A stretch of DNA of 21,268 nucleotides from Nymphaea colorata (GCF_008831285.2 NW_022204612.1:1-21268), one strand, 5' to 3'; shown: positions 1 through 10,416, counted from the stretch's first letter. The notes: generated from the letters alone by a model not told the origin. Numbers and translations are program-made.

Positions 1-1361
1 AATTGAGAGATTAGTGATTCATTTTCACTTGTTATTACATATAATTGATCTTGTATTTAATTGAATGTGTGTGACCTTTCTTACTTACGTATAGAATGAC
101 CTAGTGGCTTTGATACCAGAAGTTCGTTTGGAATACATTATAATGATGATTTAAATGATTGAAATCACATGTTCATGTGGATACAACGCGTGTAGTTAGT
201 CCGATGAGTTGAATTTATTGTTACAACTATAGTGCACGATCTAAATGATTGAAATCAAAGTTGTTCAATACAGTGCGATTTAGGTGATTCAATGATCACC
301 ATACTTATTGAATGTGCTTAACTTGTTGTTACATCCATATTGTAGATTAAGTGAATTCAAATACAAGTTTGTGTGAAATAATGAGATTTGAGTGATTCAT
401 TTGGTGTCTTATAATTAACCTATGTGTTTCACTCGTTATGACATTATGATCACGATTTAAAGATAAATACAAGTTTATATGGATGTAAAGGAGACTATGG
501 ATTAGTTTAGTTTGATCCTTGTAGTTTGTTCATAAGTTGAACATGTTGTTACATCTCATTCATTTGTATCCATACGCACTAATATCGTCTCTACGAGTGA
601 GATTTAAGTGATTCATTTGATCACGCATACTTAATTGAATGTGCTTAACTTGTTGTTAGTCTATATTAATGATTTAGTATATTGAAATCATAGTTTGTAT
701 GGAAATGAATGAGATTTGAGTGATTCATTTGGTGTCTTGTAGGTAACCTAATATGTTTCATTGTTATTCATATATTTGATCATATATTTATTGAGAGATT
801 AATGATTCATTTTCACTTGTTATTAATATATTTGATCAATATTTAATTGAGTGTGCGTAGCCATTTGTTACATACGTATAGAATGACTTAGTGGCTTGAA
901 ATAAGAAGTTCGTTTGGAAATGAATGAGAGTCAGGTCATTAAGTTGGTCCTTACAGTTAATCTAGTGTATTTCACTTGTTATTACATCTATAATGAATGA
1001 TTTAATGATTGAAATCGCAAGTTCATATGGATACAATGGGATCTATGCATTACTTTGAATGCGTGTAATTAGTCCGATGAGTTGAATTTGTTGTTACATC
1101 TATAGTGAACGATCTAAGGATTGAAATCACGCGTTCGTACCAATACAAGTGAGATTTAATGATTCATATGATCATGCATGCTTAATTGAATGTGTTTAAC
1201 TTGTTGTTACATCTATATTAAATGATTTAGTAGATCGAAATCACAAGTTTGTATGAAAATGAATGAGATTCGAGTGATTCATTTGGTGTCTTATGGTTTA
1301 CCTAATGTGTTTCACTAGTTGTTACATTTATAATGATTCTTAATACGGATGTCCTTAACAA

Positions 1362-1466
1362 GTGATTCATTTGGTGTCATATAGTTAACCTAATGTGTTT
1401 CACTTGTAATTTAATTGAATGTGCTTAACAAGTGAATTAGGTTAACATAGGGCACCAATGAATCAC
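1362..1466. repeat. Foldback hairpin, C1
   Basis: Left arm begins GTGATTCATTTGG, right arm ends CCAATGAATCAC. Same hairpin as in C3, with two bases lost in the right arm. Confidence 0.88.
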
Positions 1467-1605
1467 TCAAATCTCATTCATTTTCATGCAAGCCTGTGAT
1501 TTCAATTACTAAATCATTTAACATGGATATAACAATAAGTCAAGTACATTCAATAAAGTATGCGTGATCATATGAATCACTTAAATCTGACTCGTATTGG
1601 TACGA
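1428..1605 (-). repeat. Inverted X-Y block, C1
   Basis: Read on the minus strand this is the second half of an X monomer followed by a whole Y monomer; the plus strand shows their reverse complement (GAATCACTCAAATCTCATTC, then GATTTCAAT and TGAATCACTTAAATCTGACTC). Forward orientation resumes at 'CTATAGTGCACGATC'. This copy has a few single-base losses relative to the others. Confidence 0.9.
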
Positions 1606-3214
1606 CTATAGTGCACGATCTAAAGGATTGAAATTACAAGTTGTATCAATACAAGTGCGATTTAAGTGATTCAAATGATCAACATACTTAATTGAATGTG
1701 CTTAACTTATTGTTAATCCATGTTGCTTGATTAAGTGAACTGAAATCACAAGTTTGTATGAAATGAATGTGATTCGAGTGATTCATTTGGTGTCTTATAG
1801 TTAACTAACGTGTTTCACATGTTATTACATCCATGATCAATGATTTAATAATTAACTCACAGTTTATATGGATATAAAGGAGACTATGCATTAGTTTGAT
1901 CTTTCTAGTTTGTACGATAAGTTGAACATGTTGTTACATCTATAGTGATCGATGCACAAGTTCACATCAATACGAGTGGGATTTAAGTGATTCAATTGAT
2001 CACGCATATTTAATTGAATGTACTTAACTTGTTGTTACGTTTATATTAATGATTTGTAAATTCAATCATAGTTTATATGAAAATGAATGGGATTCGAGTG
2101 ATTCATTTGGTGTCTTACAGGTAACTTAATGTGTTTCACTTGTTATTACATACATTTGATCACTTATGTTTAATCGAGAGATTATGTGATTCATTTTTAC
2201 TTGTTCTTACATACATTTGATAACTTATATTTAATTGAATGTGCGTAACCATTTGTTACATACGTATAGAATGACTTAGTGGCTTGAAAAAGAAGTCCGT
2301 TTGGAATGAATGAGAGTCAAGTCACTATATTGGTCCCTTATAGTTAATCTAATGTATTTCACTTGTTATTACATCTATAATGAATGATTTAAATGGTTGA
2401 AATCACAAGTTTATATGGATACAAATGGTTGAAGTCACTATATTTGTACACGTGTAGTTAGTCCGATGAGTTGAATTTGTTGTTACATCTATAGGGAACG
2501 TTCTAAAGGATTGAATCACATGTTCGTACGAATACAAGTGAGATTTAAGTGATTCATATAATCATGCATACTTAATTGAATGTGTTTAACTTGTTGTTAC
2601 GTCTATAATAAATGATTTAGTAGATTGAAATCACAAGTTTGTGCGAAAATGAATGAGATTCGAGTGATTCATTTGGTGTCTTGTAGTTAACCTATTGTGT
2701 TTCACTTGTTATTACATCTTTGATCAATGATTTAAATGATTAAAACTTACAAGTTTGTATGGATATAAAGGAGACCTATGCATTAGTTTGATCCTTGTAG
2801 TTAGTTCAATAAGTTGAACTAGTTCTTACATCTATGGTGATCGATGTAAGGAATTGAAATCACAAGTTCGTATCAATACGAGTGGGATTTAAGTGATTCA
2901 TTTTATCACACATACGTAATTGAATGTGCTTAACTTGTTGTTACGTCTATATTAAATGATTTAGTAGATTAAATCATAGGTTTGTATGAAAATGAATGAT
3001 ATTGGAGTGATTCATTTGGTGTCTTGTAAGTAACCTAATGTGTTTCACTTGTTATTACATATATTTGATCACTTATATTTAATTGAGAGATTAAGTGATT
3101 CATTTTCACTTGTTATTACATATAATTGATCACTTGTATTTAATTGAATGTGCGTGACCATTTCTTACTTACGTATAGAATGACCTAGTGGCTTTGATAC
3201 CAGAAGTTCGTTTG

Positions 3215-3485
3215 GAATACATTATAATGAATGATTTAATGATTGAATCACTGTTCATGTGGATAAAGCGTGTAGTTAGTCCGATGAGTTGAATTTATTG
3301 TTACACTATAGTGCACGATCTAAATGATTGAAATCAAGTTGTATCAATACAAGTGCGATTTAAGTGATTCAATGATCACATACTTATTGAATGTGTTAAC
3401 TTGTTGTTACTCATATTGATTAGTAATTAAATCAAGTTTGTTGAAATAATGAGATTTGAGTGATTCATTTGGTGTCTTGTAGGTA
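3215..3485. other. Junction of the 349-bp deletion in C2, inside an indel-rich stretch
   Basis: Sequence follows subunit A through X and Y, enters GAGATTTGAGTGATTCATTTGG at about 3,450, and continues as the next Y (CTTGTAGGTAAC) instead of the first (CTTATAATTAAC). The stretch also lacks many single bases relative to C3 (for example GATTGAATCACTG for GATTGAAATCACATG). Breakpoint homology is about 25 bp. Confidence 0.85.
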
Positions 3486-4113
3486 ACTAATATGTTTCAC
3501 TTGTTATTACATATATTTGATCACATATATTTAATTGAGAGATTAATGATTCATTTTCACTTGTTATTACATATATTTGATCAATATATTTAATTGAGTG
3601 TGCGTAGCCATTTGTTACATACGTATAGAATGACTTAGTGGCTTGAAATAAGAAGTTCGTTTGGAAATGAATGAGAGTCAGGTCATTAAGTTGGTCCCTT
3701 ACAGTTAATCTAGTGTATTTCACTTGTTATTACATCTATAATGAATGATTTAAATGATTGAAATCGCAAGTTCATATGGATACAAATGGGATCTATGCAT
3801 TACTTTGAATGCGTGTAATTAGTCCGATGAGTTGAATTTGTTGTTACATCTATAGTGAACGATCTAAAGGATTGAAATCACGCGTTCGTACCAATACAAG
3901 TGAGATTTAAATGATTCATATGATCATGCATGCTTAATTGAATGTGTTTAACTTGTTGTTACATCTATATTAAATGATTTAGTAGATCGAAATCACAAGT
4001 TTGTATGAAAATGAATGAGATTCGAGTGATTCATTTGGTGTCTTATGGTTTACCTAATGTGTTTCACTAGTTGTTACATTTATAATGATTCTTAATACGG
4101 ATGTCCTTAACAA

Positions 4114-4220
4114 GTGATTCATTTGGTGTCATATAGTTAACCTAATGTGTTTCACTTGTAATTTAATTGAATGTGCTTAACAAGTGAATTAGGTTAACAA
4201 TAGGGCACCAAATGAATCAC
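4114..4220. repeat. Foldback hairpin, C2
   Basis: 107-bp imperfect palindrome identical in layout to that of C3. Confidence 0.9.
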
Positions 4221-4359
4221 TCAAATCTCATTCATTTTCATGCAAGCCTGTGATTTCAATCTACTAAATCATTTAACATGGATATAACAATAAGTCAAGT
4301 ACATTCAATAAAGTATGCGTGATCATATGAATCACTTAAATCTGACTCGTATTGGTACG
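4180..4359 (-). repeat. Inverted X-Y block, C2
   Basis: 180-bp reverse-orientation X(half)-Y segment, matching the C3 block at 7336-7515 with no difference that I saw. Confidence 0.92.
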
Positions 4360-5140
4360 ACTATAGTGCACGATCTAAAGGATTGAAATTACAAGTTCGT
4401 ATCAATACAAGTGCGATTTAAGTGATTCAAATGATCACACATACTTAATTGAATGTGCTTAACTTATTGTTACATCCATGTTGCTTGATTAAGTGAACTG
4501 AAATCACAAGTTTGTATGAAAATGAATGTGATTCGAGTGATTCATTTGGTGTCTTATAGTTAACCTAACGTGTTTCACATGTTATTACATCCATGATCAA
4601 TGATTTAAATAATTAAAACTCACAAGTTTATATGGATATAAAGGAGACCTATGCATTAGTTTGATCCTTTCTAGTTTGTACGATAAGTTGAACATGTTGT
4701 TACATCTATAGTGATCGATGCACAAGTTCACATCAATACGAGTGGGATTTAAGTGATTCAATTGATCACGCATATTTAATTGAATGTACTTAACTTGTTG
4801 TTACGTTTATATTAAATGATTTAGTAAATTCAAATCATAGGTTTATATGAAAATGAATGGGATTCGAGTGATTCATTTGGTGTCTTACAGGTAACTTAAT
4901 GTGTTTCACTTGTTATTACATACATTTGATCACTTATGTTTAATCGAGAGATTATGTGATTCATTTTTACTTGTTCTTACATACATTTGATAACTTATAT
5001 TTAATTGAATGTGCGTAACCATTTGTTACATACGTATAGAATGACTTAGTGGCTTGAAAAAAGAAGTCCGTTTGGAAATGAATGAGAGTCAAGTCACTAT
5101 ATTGGTCCCTTATAGTTAATCTAATGTATTTCACTTGTTA

Positions 5141-5484
5141 TTACATCTATAATGAATGATTTAAATGGTTGAAATCACAAGTTTATATGGATACAAATGG
5201 TTGAAGTCACTATATTTGTACACGTGTAGTTAGTCCGATGAGTTGAATTTGTTGTTACATCTATAGGGAACGTTCTAAAGGATTGAAATCACATGTTCGT
5301 ACGAATACAAGTGAGATTTAAGTGATTCATATAATCATGCATACTTAATTGAATGTGTTTAACTTGTTGTTACGTCTATAATAAATGATTTAGTAGATTG
5401 AAATCACAAGTTTGTGCGAAAATGAATGAGATTCGAGTGATTCATTTGGTGTCTTGTAGTTAACCTATTGTGTTTCACTTGTTA
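5141..5484 (+). repeat. Representative Z-X-Y trimer (344 bp)
   Basis: Z (5141-5254) is marked by 'TAGTTAGTCCGATGAGTTG'. X (5255-5369) is marked by 'AATACAAGTGAGATTTAAGTG' without its last base and by 'TTAATTGAATGTGTTTAAC'. Y (5370-5484) is marked by 'AATGAATGAGATTCGAGTG' and 'CATTTGGTGTCTTGTAG'. All three share the opening TTAC[A/G]TCTAT and, in the first half, ATTGAAATCACA. They are therefore diverged copies of one ancestral 115-bp monomer. Confidence 0.85.
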
Positions 5485-5829
5485 TTACATCTTTGATCAA
5501 TGATTTAAATGATTAAAACTTACAAGTTTGTATGGATATAAAGGAGACCTATGCATTAGTTTGATCCCTTGTAGTTAGTTCAATAAGTTGAACTAGTTCT
5601 TACATCTATGGTGATCGATGTAAGGAATTGAAATCACAAGTTCGTATCAATACGAGTGGGATTTAAGTGATTCATTTTATCACACATACGTAATTGAATG
5701 TGCTTAACTTGTTGTTACGTCTATATTAAATGATTTAGTAGATTAAAATCATAGGTTTGTATGAAAATGAATGATATTGGAGTGATTCATTTGGTGTCTT
5801 GTAAGTAACCTAATGTGTTTCACTTGTTA
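5485..5829 (+). repeat. Second Z-X-Y trimer of the same subunit (345 bp)
   Basis: Z (5485-5599) differs from the preceding Z: its middle reads 'GATATAAAGGAGACCTATGC' and it ends 'TTGAACTAGTTC'. X (5600-5714) and Y (5715-5829) align base for base in length with 5255 and 5370 but carry their own variants (for example 'GAATGATATTGGAGTG' in Y). These variants identify the recipient and donor of the conversion tract seen in C7. Confidence 0.82.
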
Positions 5830-6661
5830 TTACATATATTTGATCACTTATATTTAATTGAGAGATTAAGTGATTCATTTTCACTTGTTATTACATATAA
5901 TTGATCACTTGTATTTAATTGAATGTGCGTGACCATTTCTTACTTACGTATAGAATGACCTAGTGGCTTTGATACCAGAAGTTCGTTTGGAATACATATA
6001 TAATGAATGATTTAAATGATTGAAATCACATGTTCATGTGGATACAAACGCGTGTAGTTAGTCCGATGAGTTGAATTTATTGTTACAACTATAGTGCACG
6101 ATCTAAATGATTGAAATCACAAGTTCGTATCAATACAAGTGCGATTTAAGTGATTCAAATGATCACACATACTTAATTGAATGTGCTTAACTTGTTGTTA
6201 CATCCATATTGCTAGATTAAGTGAATTCAAATCACAAGTTTGTGTGAAAATAAATGAGATTTGAGTGATTCATTTGGTGTCTTATAATTAACCTAATGTG
6301 TTTCACTCGTTATGACATCTATGATCAACGATTTAAACGATAAAAACTCACAAGTTTATATGGATGTAAAGGAGACCTATGGATTAGTTTAGTTTGATCC
6401 CTTGTAGTTTGTTCAATAAGTTGAACATGTTGTTACATCTCATTCATTTGTATCCATACGCACACTAAATCACTCGTCTCAATACGAGTGAGATTTAAGT
6501 GATTCATTTGATCACGCATACTTAATTGAATGTGCTTAACTTGTTGTTACGTCTATATTAAATGATTTAGTATATTGAAATCATAGGTTTGTATGGAAAT
6601 GAATGAGATTTGAGTGATTCATTTGGTGTCTTGTAGGTAACCTAATATGTTTCACTTGTTA
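5830..6661 (+). repeat. Subunit A of the reference HOR (832 bp)
   Basis: Order: two half monomers (5830, 61 bp; 5891, 53 bp), a truncated Y' (5944, 48 bp), a truncated Z (5992, 91 bp), X (6083), Y (6198), a 120-bp Z (6313), an X with an inverted patch (6433) and Y (6547). The truncated Z lacks about 23 bp that subunit B keeps ('GGGATCTATGCATTACTTTG', 6948-6967). This subunit contains the only EcoRI-type GAATTC I found in the HOR (6223). A is the subunit that is lost or shortened in C2, C5 and C7. Confidence 0.85.
6439..6496. repeat. Short inverted patch and mini-hairpin inside the second X of subunit A
   Basis: In this X monomer the usual first half is replaced by 39 bp (6439-6477) whose reverse complement resembles Z/Y sequence (TATGGATACAAATG, AATGAATGAG). 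The patch ends in a small hairpin: AAATCACTCGT at 6467-6477 pairs with ACGAGTGAGATTT at 6484-6496 apart from a 2-nt bulge. The monomer keeps normal length (114 bp). The same patch is seen near 551, 9586, 15053 and 20555, and is absent from C2, C5 and C7, which lack that part of A. Confidence 0.75.
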
Positions 6662-7269
6662 TTACATATATTTGATCACATATATTTAATTGAGAGATTA
6701 AATGATTCATTTTCACTTGTTATTACATATATTTGATCAATATATTTAATTGAGTGTGCGTAGCCATTTGTTACATACGTATAGAATGACTTAGTGGCTT
6801 GAAATAAGAAGTTCGTTTGGAAATGAATGAGAGTCAGGTCATTAAGTTGGTCCCTTACAGTTAATCTAGTGTATTTCACTTGTTATTACATCTATAATGA
6901 ATGATTTAAATGATTGAAATCGCAAGTTCATATGGATACAAATGGGATCTATGCATTACTTTGAATGCGTGTAATTAGTCCGATGAGTTGAATTTGTTGT
7001 TACATCTATAGTGAACGATCTAAAGGATTGAAATCACGCGTTCGTACCAATACAAGTGAGATTTAAATGATTCATATGATCATGCATGCTTAATTGAATG
7101 TGTTTAACTTGTTGTTACATCTATATTAAATGATTTAGTAGATCGAAATCACAAGTTTGTATGAAAATGAATGAGATTCGAGTGATTCATTTGGTGTCTT
7201 ATGGTTTACCTAATGTGTTTCACTAGTTGTTACATTTATAATGATTCTTAATACGGATGTCCTTAACAA

Positions 7270-7376
7270 GTGATTCATTTGGTGTCATATAGTTAACCTA
7301 ATGTGTTTCACTTGTAATTTAATTGAATGTGCTTAACAAGTGAATTAGGTTAACAATAGGGCACCAAATGAATCAC
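7270..7376. repeat. Foldback hairpin, C3 (reference)
   Basis: Left arm 7270-7315 (46 bp), loop 7316-7335 (20 nt, 'AATTTAATTGAATGTGCTTA'), right arm 7336-7376 (41 bp). The right arm's reverse complement matches the left arm over 41 positions with three mismatches (in the GGTGTCATATAG / GGTGCCCTATTG stretch) and a 5-nt bulge (GTGTT, left arm only). It arises where forward Y-end sequence abuts the inverted Y. Such an arm could form a cruciform or a hairpin transcript; whether it does is not shown. Confidence 0.92.
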
Positions 7377-7515
7377 TCAAATCTCATTCATTTTCATGCA
7401 AGCCTGTGATTTCAATCTACTAAATCATTTAACATGGATATAACAATAAGTCAAGTACATTCAATAAAGTATGCGTGATCATATGAATCACTTAAATCTG
7501 ACTCGTATTGGTACG
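7336..7515 (-). repeat. Inverted X-Y block, C3 (reference)
   Basis: Reverse complement shows X-type 'CAGATTTAAGTGATTCATAT' joined to a Y monomer with 'AAATGATTTAGTAGATTG' and 'AATGAGATTTGAGTG'. It ends at 'GTACG', where forward X sequence resumes. Its Y is not identical to any forward Y in the unit ('AGGCTTGCATG', 'GGTGCCCTATTG'), so the inversion is older than the amplification of the HOR. Confidence 0.93.
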
Positions 7516-8867
7516 ACTATAGTGCACGATCTAAAGGATTGAAATTACAAGTTCGTATCAATACAAGTGCGATTTAAGTGATTCAAATGATCACACATAC
7601 TTAATTGAATGTGCTTAACTTATTGTTACATCCATGTTGCTTGATTAAGTGAACTGAAATCACAAGTTTGTATGAAAATGAATGTGATTCGAGTGATTCA
7701 TTTGGTGTCTTATAGTTAACCTAACGTGTTTCACATGTTATTACATCCATGATCAATGATTTAAATAATTAAAACTCACAAGTTTATATGGATATAAAGG
7801 AGACCTATGCATTAGTTTGATCCTTTCTAGTTTGTACGATAAGTTGAACATGTTGTTACATCTATAGTGATCGATGCACAAGTTCACATCAATACGAGTG
7901 GGATTTAAGTGATTCAATTGATCACGCATATTTAATTGAATGTACTTAACTTGTTGTTACGTTTATATTAAATGATTTAGTAAATTCAAATCATAGGTTT
8001 ATATGAAAATGAATGGGATTCGAGTGATTCATTTGGTGTCTTACAGGTAACTTAATGTGTTTCACTTGTTATTACATACATTTGATCACTTATGTTTAAT
8101 CGAGAGATTATGTGATTCATTTTTACTTGTTCTTACATACATTTGATAACTTATATTTAATTGAATGTGCGTAACCATTTGTTACATACGTATAGAATGA
8201 CTTAGTGGCTTGAAAAAAGAAGTCCGTTTGGAAATGAATGAGAGTCAAGTCACTATATTGGTCCCTTATAGTTAATCTAATGTATTTCACTTGTTATTAC
8301 ATCTATAATGAATGATTTAAATGGTTGAAATCACAAGTTTATATGGATACAAATGGTTGAAGTCACTATATTTGTACACGTGTAGTTAGTCCGATGAGTT
8401 GAATTTGTTGTTACATCTATAGGGAACGTTCTAAAGGATTGAAATCACATGTTCGTACGAATACAAGTGAGATTTAAGTGATTCATATAATCATGCATAC
8501 TTAATTGAATGTGTTTAACTTGTTGTTACGTCTATAATAAATGATTTAGTAGATTGAAATCACAAGTTTGTGCGAAAATGAATGAGATTCGAGTGATTCA
8601 TTTGGTGTCTTGTAGTTAACCTATTGTGTTTCACTTGTTATTACATCTTTGATCAATGATTTAAATGATTAAAACTTACAAGTTTGTATGGATATAAAGG
8701 AGACCTATGCATTAGTTTGATCCCTTGTAGTTAGTTCAATAAGTTGAACTAGTTCTTACATCTATGGTGATCGATGTAAGGAATTGAAATCACAAGTTCG
8801 TATCAATACGAGTGGGATTTAAGTGATTCATTTTATCACACATACGTAATTGAATGTGCTTAACTTG

Positions 8868-8935
8868 TTGTTACGTTATATTAATGATTTAGATTAAATC
8901 ATAGTTTGTATGAAATGAATGATATTGAGTGATTC
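8868..8935. other. Cluster of nine single-base losses in subunit C of C3
   Basis: Compared with 5715-5790 the segment loses one C, TAG once, one G twice and one A three times, with no substitution. This alone turns a 3156-bp HOR into 3147 bp. The pattern looks like a consensus error more than evolution. Confidence 0.75.
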
Positions 8936-10416
8936 ATTTGGTGTCTTGTAAGTAACCTAATGTGTTTCACTTGTTATTACATATATTTGATCACTTATAT
9001 TTAATTGAGAGATTAAGTGATTCATTTTCACTTGTTATTACATATAATTGATCACTTGTATTTAATTGAATGTGCGTGACCATTTCTTACTTACGTATAG
9101 AATGACCTAGTGGCTTTGATACCAGAAGTTCGTTTGGAATACATATATAATGAATGATTTAAATGATTGAAATCACATGTTCATGTGGATACAAACGCGT
9201 GTAGTTAGTCCGATGAGTTGAATTTATTGTTACAACTATAGTGCACGATCTAAATGATTGAAATCACAAGTTCGTATCAATACAAGTGCGATTTAAGTGA
9301 TTCAAATGATCACACATACTTAATTGAATGTGCTTAACTTGTTGTTACATCCATATTGCTAGATTAAGTGAATTCAAATCACAAGTTTGTGTGAAAATAA
9401 ATGAGATTTGAGTGATTCATTTGGTGTCTTATAATTAACCTAATGTGTTTCACTCGTTATGACATCTATGATCAACGATTTAAACGATAAAAACTCACAA
9501 GTTTATATGGATGTAAAGGAGACCTATGGATTAGTTTAGTTTGATCCCTTGTAGTTTGTTCAATAAGTTGAACATGTTGTTACATCTCATTCATTTGTAT
9601 CCATACGCACACTAAATCACTCGTCTCAATACGAGTGAGATTTAAGTGATTCATTTGATCACGCATACTTAATTGAATGTGCTTAACTTGTTGTTACGTC
9701 TATATTAAATGATTTAGTATATTGAAATCATAGGTTTGTATGGAAATGAATGAGATTTGAGTGATTCATTTGGTGTCTTGTAGGTAACCTAATATGTTTC
9801 ACTTGTTATTACATATATTTGATCACATATATTTAATTGAGAGATTAAATGATTCATTTTCACTTGTTATTACATATATTTGATCAATATATTTAATTGA
9901 GTGTGCGTAGCCATTTGTTACATACGTATAGAATGACTTAGTGGCTTGAAATAAGAAGTTCGTTTGGAAATGAATGAGAGTCAGGTCATTAAGTTGGTCC
10001 CTTACAGTTAATCTAGTGTATTTCACTTGTTATTACATCTATAATGAATGATTTAAATGATTGAAATCGCAAGTTCATATGGATACAAATGGGATCTATG
10101 CATTACTTTGAATGCGTGTAATTAGTCCGATGAGTTGAATTTGTTGTTACATCTATAGTGAACGATCTAAAGGATTGAAATCACGCGTTCGTACCAATAC
10201 AAGTGAGATTTAAATGATTCATATGATCATGCATGCTTAATTGAATGTGTTTAACTTGTTGTTACATCTATATTAAATGATTTAGTAGATCGAAATCACA
10301 AGTTTGTATGAAAATGAATGAGATTCGAGTGATTCATTTGGTGTCTTATGGTTTACCTAATGTGTTTCACTAGTTGTTACATTTATAATGATTCTTAATA
10401 CGGATGTCCTTAACAA

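Larger units (their letters stand above)
1..2330. other. Indel-dense segment of C1
   Basis: Frequent 1-3 base losses relative to C3 and C4, for example TAATGATTGAAATC for TAAATGATTGAAATC and ACATTATGATCACG for ACATCTATGATCAACG. Substitutions are few. No gene or unique sequence is present. Confidence 0.75.
1..3054 (+). repeat. HOR copy C1 (5' end cut by window, many small deletions)
   Basis: The window opens about 26 bp into subunit A. Subunit B begins near 767 and subunit C at 2146. All three subunits are present and no large deletion is seen, yet the copy is about 76 bp shorter than the 3156-bp unit would predict. The losses are 1-3 bases, mostly in short homopolymers or dinucleotides, and are densest in 1-1000. 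Few substitutions accompany them, so I suspect consensus error more than true divergence. The segment after about 2,350 is much cleaner. Confidence 0.9.
3055..5829 (+). repeat. HOR copy C2 (deletion variant, lacks 349 bp of subunit A)
   Basis: Subunit A starts at 3055, B at 3507 and C at 4916. Subunit A is only 452 bp instead of 832 because its last Z-X-Y trimer is missing: sequence entering the first 'GATTTGAGTGATTCATTTGG' context leaves it in the context of the second. In the intact C3 copy those two sites are 349 bp apart. The rest of the shortage is small deletions in 3215-3480. From about 3,700 to 5,829 the copy is clean, and its C subunit (4916-5829, 914 bp) is the best reference for the monomer order. 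Confidence 0.92.
4916..5829 (+). repeat. Subunit C, cleanest copy (914 bp)
   Basis: Half monomers at 4916 (61 bp) and 4977 (49 bp), Y' at 5026 (115 bp), then two perfect-order trimers: Z 5141, X 5255, Y 5370, Z 5485, X 5600, Y 5715. Successive openings are 114-115 bp apart. Subunit C is the least rearranged of the three and recurs at 2146, 8072, 11219, 13530, 16605 and 19019. Confidence 0.88.
6662..8071 (+). repeat. Subunit B of the reference HOR (1410 bp, holds the inverted block)
   Basis: Order: half monomers (6662, 61 bp; 6723, 48 bp), Y' (6771), Z (6885), X (7000), Y (7115), a disrupted Z-like segment from 7230, the inverted X-Y block (7336-7515), forward X resuming at about 7516, Y (7626), Z (7741), a short 101-bp X lacking about 14 bp (7856) and Y (7957). 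Apart from the inverted block it keeps the Z-X-Y order, so the block looks inserted at, or exchanged for, one Z position. Confidence 0.85.
5830..8976 (+). repeat. HOR copy C3 (best full-length reference unit)
   Basis: This is a complete A-B-C unit with A 5830-6661, B 6662-8071 and C 8072-8976. Monomer openings lie at 5830, 5891, 5944, 5992, 6083, 6198, 6313, 6433, 6547 (A); 6662, 6723, 6771, 6885, 7000, 7115, 7230, inverted block, 7626, 7741, 7856, 7957 (B); and 8072, 8133, 8182, 8297, 8411, 8526, 8641, 8756, 8871 (C). It is 3147 bp rather than 3156 only because nine bases are missing between 8868 and 8935 relative to the same place in C2 (5715-5790). Confidence 0.95.

Noticed and set aside
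4868-4880. Frequent TGATTCAT words resembling bZIP (GCN4/AP-1) sites
   Set aside because: They differ from TGA(C/G)TCA at the central base and recur simply because they are part of the X and Y monomers. No evidence for regulation.
5530-5560. AAGGAG followed shortly by ATG in Z monomers (also near 4639, 7797 and elsewhere), like a bacterial ribosome binding site
   Set aside because: The ATG is followed by CAT and then TAG, so nothing is encoded, and the context is a eukaryotic-type satellite.
7270-7515. Inverted block as a MITE or other transposon
   Set aside because: Its contents are X and Y satellite monomers, it has no target-site duplication that I can see, and its termini are the satellite's own sequence. 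An inversion within the array explains it.
3487-10026. Minus-strand open frames of 67-78 codons at 3487-3723, 6676-6879 and 9823-10026 (again at 15290-15493), nearly identical in translation
   Set aside because: They sit at the same phase of subunit B in each HOR and are identical because the DNA repeats. There is no codon bias, no recognisable domain, and the reading frame is changed by single-base losses in C2. They are not supported as genes.
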